From: Virgibacillus aidingensis
GTDB taxonomy: Bacteria; Bacillota; Bacilli; Bacillales; Amphibacillaceae
Length of the DNA: 43,332 nt
Assembly (NCBI RefSeq): GCF_010994035.1
Contig: NZ_WIXN01000028.1
Span: 1 to 43,332 of the forward strand
Direction: 5' to 3'
The position numbers and the translations under genes are program-made. The notes beneath the pieces are model-generated. The model saw nothing but the letters and a program-made list of their open reading frames with translations. It had not been told where the DNA came from and ran no database searches. This document shows positions 40,470-43,332 of the stretch, piece after piece; position 1 is the stretch's first letter; each line of letters opens with the position of its first letter.

Positions 40470-41384
40470 TTAATTCACTCCTTTTGAAGGAAGATGGGGT
40501 TTATATCCCATTTGTTTTTGAAAGTATTTGAACTGTACATATTTGATTAAAATTCCTTTTTCCTTTCCGAAAAGCAAGGAAAAAACGAATATGGAAGCTG
40601 CGGCAAGGACAATAAAAGGGCCGGTTGGCCAGCTGCTTCCCATGGAGCTGATTAAAGTGCCGCCTGCACCTGCTATCCCTCCAAATCCCGCCGACAACAA
40701 CAGCATCCAGTGTAAAGTTTTGGTCCAGTATCGGGCACTAACCGGCGGTATGATCAATAAAGCAGCAATCAATATGACACCGACAGCCTGAATGCCGATT
40801 ACAATTACGGTTACCAGTAAAAGCATATATAAGGCGTTCATCCCTTTAATGGAAAGTCCAGAGCCTTGCGCAAAAGAAGGATCAAACAGGTACAGCTTCC
40901 ATTCTTTAAAAAACAGATAAATAAGGAAGATAACAACAGTACTGAGGCCGAGCATCGTAAACATATCACTGCGAACCATAGAGGCGGCCTGGCCGAAGAT
41001 GAAATTTTCCAGGCCGCTCTGGTTTCCTCCTGCTGTCCTGTTGGCGATCGTCAGCAGCATGATACCCAAGCCGTAAAACACGGATAAAATAATTCCCATT
41101 GCCGTATCTTCGGTAATTCTTGTGGAGGAACGGATGGTTTGGATAAATAAAGCTCCGATGAGCGCACTAACAGCCGCTCCAAATATTAAAACCATCAGCC
41201 GTTTTTCACCAATTAGCAAAAAGGCAAGCACGACTCCCGGCAGCGCAGCATGAGCAAGCGCATCACTCATCAGACTCTGCTTTTTCCAGTAGGATAAACA
41301 GCCGATAAGCCCTGCGGCAATGCCTAAGACCAATGTACTTACTAGTACCCATTGCAGGTTGCTACTCATGAACAGTGAACTCAT
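40470..41384 (-). CDS. mntC: Manganese ABC transporter permease MntC
   Basis: A 304-residue permease paralogous to MntD, with about eight to nine membrane segments. GLIGCLSYWKKQSLMSDALAHAALPG (split here only by reading, about residues 24-49) is the conserved cytoplasmic-loop signature, and VTVIVIGIQAVGVILIAALLI lies in the second half. The C-terminal tail is basic. The start at 41384 follows GGAG by seven bases and overlaps the mntB end by 23 bases. A longer frame to 41435 has no such site. B. subtilis MntC has a long C-terminal extension that is absent here, so this copy is the compact form. Confidence 0.9.
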   Translation of the reverse strand: MSSLFMSSNLQWVLVSTLVLGIAAGLIGCLSYWKKQSLMSDALAHAALPGVVLAFLLIGEKRLMVLIFGAAVSALIGALFIQTIRSSTRITEDTAMGIILSVFYGLGIMLLTIANRTAGGNQSGLENFIFGQAASMVRSDMFTMLGLSTVVIFLIYLFFKEWKLYLFDPSFAQGSGLSIKGMNALYMLLLVTVIVIGIQAVGVILIAALLIIPPVSARYWTKTLHWMLLLSAGFGGIAGAGGTLISSMGSSWPTGPFIVLAAASIFVFSLLFGKEKGILIKYVQFKYFQKQMGYKPHLPSKGVN

Positions 41385-42123
41385 CACGATGCTCCTTTCC
41401 GAACCAGCGCATATTGCCCCCGTATGTTTGGGCAATATTCTCCCTGTTAAATACTTCTTTTGTCTTTCCGTAATGCATGACCTTTCTATTTAATAATAGA
41501 ACCGAATCGAAATATTCCTCCACTGTCTGTAAATCATGATGTACGACCATTACGGTTTTCCCGCGCTTTTTTAATTCCTTCAATATAGCCATGATCGCCT
41601 GCTCCGTTTGTGCATCTACACCGGCCAGGGGTTCATCCATGATATAAAGGTCAGCATCCTGCACAAGCGCACGCGCCAGAAACACCCGCTGTCTCTGCCC
41701 CCCGGAGAGCTGACTGATTTGCCGGTCGGCATAAAACTCCATTCCCATTTTCCTTAATGCTTCATATGCTTTTTCCCTATGATGCCGGCGGGGTCGTCTA
41801 AGCCTTCCGATTTGCCCATACAACCCCATTGTTACGACATCTATAGCTGTTGTTGGAAAATCCCAATCCACCGATCCGCGTTGCGGTACATAGCCAATTT
41901 TCTTTTTAACATTTTTAAAAGGCTTTCCGAAAAACTTTACATCACCGGATAGGCGGGGGTGAAGATCCAATATCGTATTCAGCAGGGTGGATTTACCCGC
42001 CCCATTTGGACCGACAATCCCTGTTAACGTTCCTTTTTCCACTTCAAAGGTGACATCGTGGAGTACTGTATTTTTTCGATAAGCTGCAGCAAGATCTCTC
42101 ACTTGAACAACTTTGTTTTCCAT
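41362..42123 (-). CDS. mntB: Manganese ABC transporter ATP-binding protein MntB
   Basis: A 253-residue ATPase that powers the importer on the inner membrane face. Walker A is GPNGAGKST (about residues 37-45), the Q-loop is YVPQRGSVDWDFP (typical of metal ABC-3 ATPases), the signature is LSGGQRQRVFLARALV, and Walker B is YIMDEPLAGVD. The switch histidine is in MVVHHDL. GGAGAAGAGG lies upstream of the ATG. It follows mntA by one base and overlaps mntC, so all four genes are one tight operon. Confidence 0.94.
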   Translation of the reverse strand: MENKVVQVRDLAAAYRKNTVLHDVTFEVEKGTLTGIVGPNGAGKSTLLNTILDLHPRLSGDVKFFGKPFKNVKKKIGYVPQRGSVDWDFPTTAIDVVTMGLYGQIGRLRRPRRHHREKAYEALRKMGMEFYADRQISQLSGGQRQRVFLARALVQDADLYIMDEPLAGVDAQTEQAIMAILKELKKRGKTVMVVHHDLQTVEEYFDSVLLLNRKVMHYGKTKEVFNRENIAQTYGGNMRWFGKEHRDEFTVHE

Positions 42124-42124
42124 A

Positions 42125-43078
42125 TTAATCAGCCTCTTCTCCTGTTAAAGCTTCATAAATGATGTCCACGTTATGCTTATACATGCCGATATACGTCCCT
42201 TCTTCCGTACCTGCTTCTCCCATGGCATCAGAATACAATTCTCCGCCAAGCTCCACTTCTGCATCTTCATCCTGCGCACCTTCCAATACGGCCTGAATCG
42301 TGCTGTCATTAATACTCGTTTCCACAAAGATGGCCGGCACCTGATTTTCTTTAATGATCTCAATCGTTTCATTAATATCTGAAATGCCGACTTCCCCCTC
42401 TGTGCTTAATCCTTGGAGGCCAATCACCTCAATATCATGCAGGTTTCCAAAATAGCCAAAGGCATCATGGGCGGTTACTAACACACGCAGTTCCGCTGGA
42501 ATATCAGCCAGTTTTTCGGCATGCTGCTTTACCTCTTCCAGCTCGGATAAATAATCATTCCAGTTTTCCTCAAAATACTCCGCATCATCCGGTGCATACG
42601 CTTTCAGTTCTTCCACCGCTTTAAATAATGCTTCTTCCCACAGATGAAAATCAAACCATATATGAGGATCTATAGCACCTTCCTCATCCTCTAACAGTGC
42701 ATCAGGGGAAATGGTTTCACCAAGTGCAAGAACGGGTTTGGATTCGGAAATTTCATTAAAAATATCCACCATATTTGCCTCCAAATCAAGCCCGTTGTAA
42801 AAAATGAGATCCGCTTCATCGATCGTGGAGATATCTCCCTGTGTTGCCTGGTATAAATGGGGATCCACCGACGGTCCCATGAGACTGTTTACTTCCACTC
42901 GATCACCGCCGATGACAGAGAGCGGTTCTCCGATTTGTGCAATGGTGGTTACAATATTAATTTTGTCCGCGTCATTTGCTGATTCGCTTCCTGTTTCTTC
43001 ATCCGTGCCACATGCAGCAAGAAACAGAATGAAACTAAGTATAACAATCCTTTTCATGTTTTTGCCTAAACCTTTCAT
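42125..43078 (-). CDS. mntA: Manganese-binding lipoprotein MntA (TroA-like)
   Basis: A 317-residue cluster A-I solute-binding lipoprotein. The lipobox is LAAC with Cys23 as lipidated residue. Likely metal ligands are the histidines in DPHLY and DPHIW, the histidine in VTAHDAFGYFG, and the aspartate in LYSDAMG. This His-His-His-Asp set and the wording resemble TroA, a Mn/Zn-binding protein. Lacking the His-rich acidic loop of ZnuA, it is more likely manganese-specific. The ATG at 43078 has GGGTGAGGG upstream; ATG at 43057 is a weaker choice. It is first in mntABCD and lies behind a promoter flanked by MntR-like boxes. Confidence 0.93.
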   Translation of the reverse strand: MKGLGKNMKRIVILSFILFLAACGTDEETGSESANDADKINIVTTIAQIGEPLSVIGGDRVEVNSLMGPSVDPHLYQATQGDISTIDEADLIFYNGLDLEANMVDIFNEISESKPVLALGETISPDALLEDEEGAIDPHIWFDFHLWEEALFKAVEELKAYAPDDAEYFEENWNDYLSELEEVKQHAEKLADIPAELRVLVTAHDAFGYFGNLHDIEVIGLQGLSTEGEVGISDINETIEIIKENQVPAIFVETSINDSTIQAVLEGAQDEDAEVELGGELYSDAMGEAGTEEGTYIGMYKHNVDIIYEALTGEEAD

Positions 43079-43097
43079 TTTACCCTCACCCTTCTTT

Positions 43098-43113
43098 GTT
43101 TACCTAGGCAAAC
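43098..43113. promoter_or_regulatory. MntR-like operator 1
   Basis: GTTTACCTAGGCAAAC is a near-perfect 16-base palindrome (one mismatched pair) of the DtxR/MntR box type. It lies between the -10 element and the mntA start, where a bound repressor would block elongation or initiation. Confidence 0.65.
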
Positions 43114-43129
43114 TTTATTTGTTAAGACT

Positions 43130-43158
43130 AATTTAATGCCTGTGTTTTCCTTTGTCAA
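43130..43158 (-). promoter_or_regulatory. Sigma-A-type promoter of mntABCD
   Basis: On the minus strand a perfect TTGACA (plus coordinates 43153-43158) and TAAATT (43130-43135) are separated by exactly 17 bases, about 50 bases before the mntA start. Confidence 0.8.
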
Positions 43159-43181
43159 GTATTTTTTCTATATAACAATAT

Positions 43182-43198
43182 TTTGCCCTAAGGAAACT
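43182..43198. promoter_or_regulatory. MntR-like operator 2
   Basis: TTTGCCCTAAGGAAACT differs by a single base from the MntR box I remember for B. subtilis (TTTGCCTTAAGGAAACT). It lies 23 bases upstream of the -35 element. Confidence 0.75.
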
Positions 43199-43332
43199 TT
43201 ATGTGTATATACTTATGAAAATTTTGCGTGGATGTTACTATTATTTTTTGTGAATGAAATGGAAGTATGTGTAAAATAGTTCTCGGTGATAATTCTACAA
43301 AATCCTAGCCAAAAAAGAAGAGGCACTCTATC
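43199..43332. other. Right-edge intergenic sequence
   Basis: AT-rich sequence upstream of the mnt operon. I see no gene start or strong signal here. A divergent gene may begin beyond the window. Confidence 0.4.

Overview
The window reads as chromosomal DNA of a low-to-moderate GC Bacillaceae species, probably one of the halotolerant genera (Virgibacillus, Oceanobacillus, Lentibacillus or a relative). The evidence is family content (YwrD, YtaF, YunF, CvfB/YitL, DUF3231, a TroA/MntA-type Mn transporter with MntR-like boxes), strong GGAGG ribosome binding sites and very acidic secreted proteins. The genus is an inference. No rRNA, tRNA, IS element, CRISPR array or prophage was seen.

Layout. 1-3877: the 3' end of an oligopeptide-binding protein, a YciI-like protein, glycerol kinase (glpK) and a short threonine dehydratase/serine racemase-type enzyme. 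4253-7694: a ywrABCD-like block with an Lrp/AsnC regulator divergent from a gamma-glutamyltransferase-like protein and a split chromate transporter pair. 7797-8009: four 52-bp tandem repeats. 8088-14561: HAD phosphatase, acetyltransferase, M3 oligoendopeptidase, DUF2164 protein and the TldD/TldE protease pair. 14742-15114: two adjacent repeat tracts, the second forming the 3' end of a dicarboxylate/amino acid symporter gene. 16493-17773: small membrane protein and CvfB. 18190-20572: three secreted, cysteine-free, coiled-coil proteins followed by a type I signal peptidase, the best candidate here for an undescribed system. 20696-24395: pxpBAC (5-oxoprolinase), an AEC transporter and a 22-residue membrane peptide. 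24480-30125: SDR protein, YtaF, DUF3231 and topoisomerase III, bracketed by two copies of a 5 x 21-bp repeat array. 30229-33520: small metal or Fe-S proteins, YunF-like DUF72 and a metallophosphoesterase with an SH3-like tail. 33716-39456: DUF899 protein, an ABC-F ATPase behind an attenuator leader with a 12-codon peptide, a broken universal stress protein gene, two acetyltransferases, Ogt and DUF1801. 39597-43078: mntABCD, read leftward from a promoter flanked by two MntR-like boxes.

How the parts may work together. Several units look self-contained: 5-oxoproline recycling (PxpABC, perhaps helped by the AEC carrier), manganese import under MntR, ribosome protection by the ABC-F protein induced through its leader, and the secreted coiled-coil proteins processed by their own signal peptidase. 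The intergenic DNA is unusual: four tandem-repeat loci, three of them with a period of 20-21 bp, plus a GGTACC-type repeat, all between genes. Many genes end in clear intrinsic terminators, so transcription units can be drawn with fair confidence.
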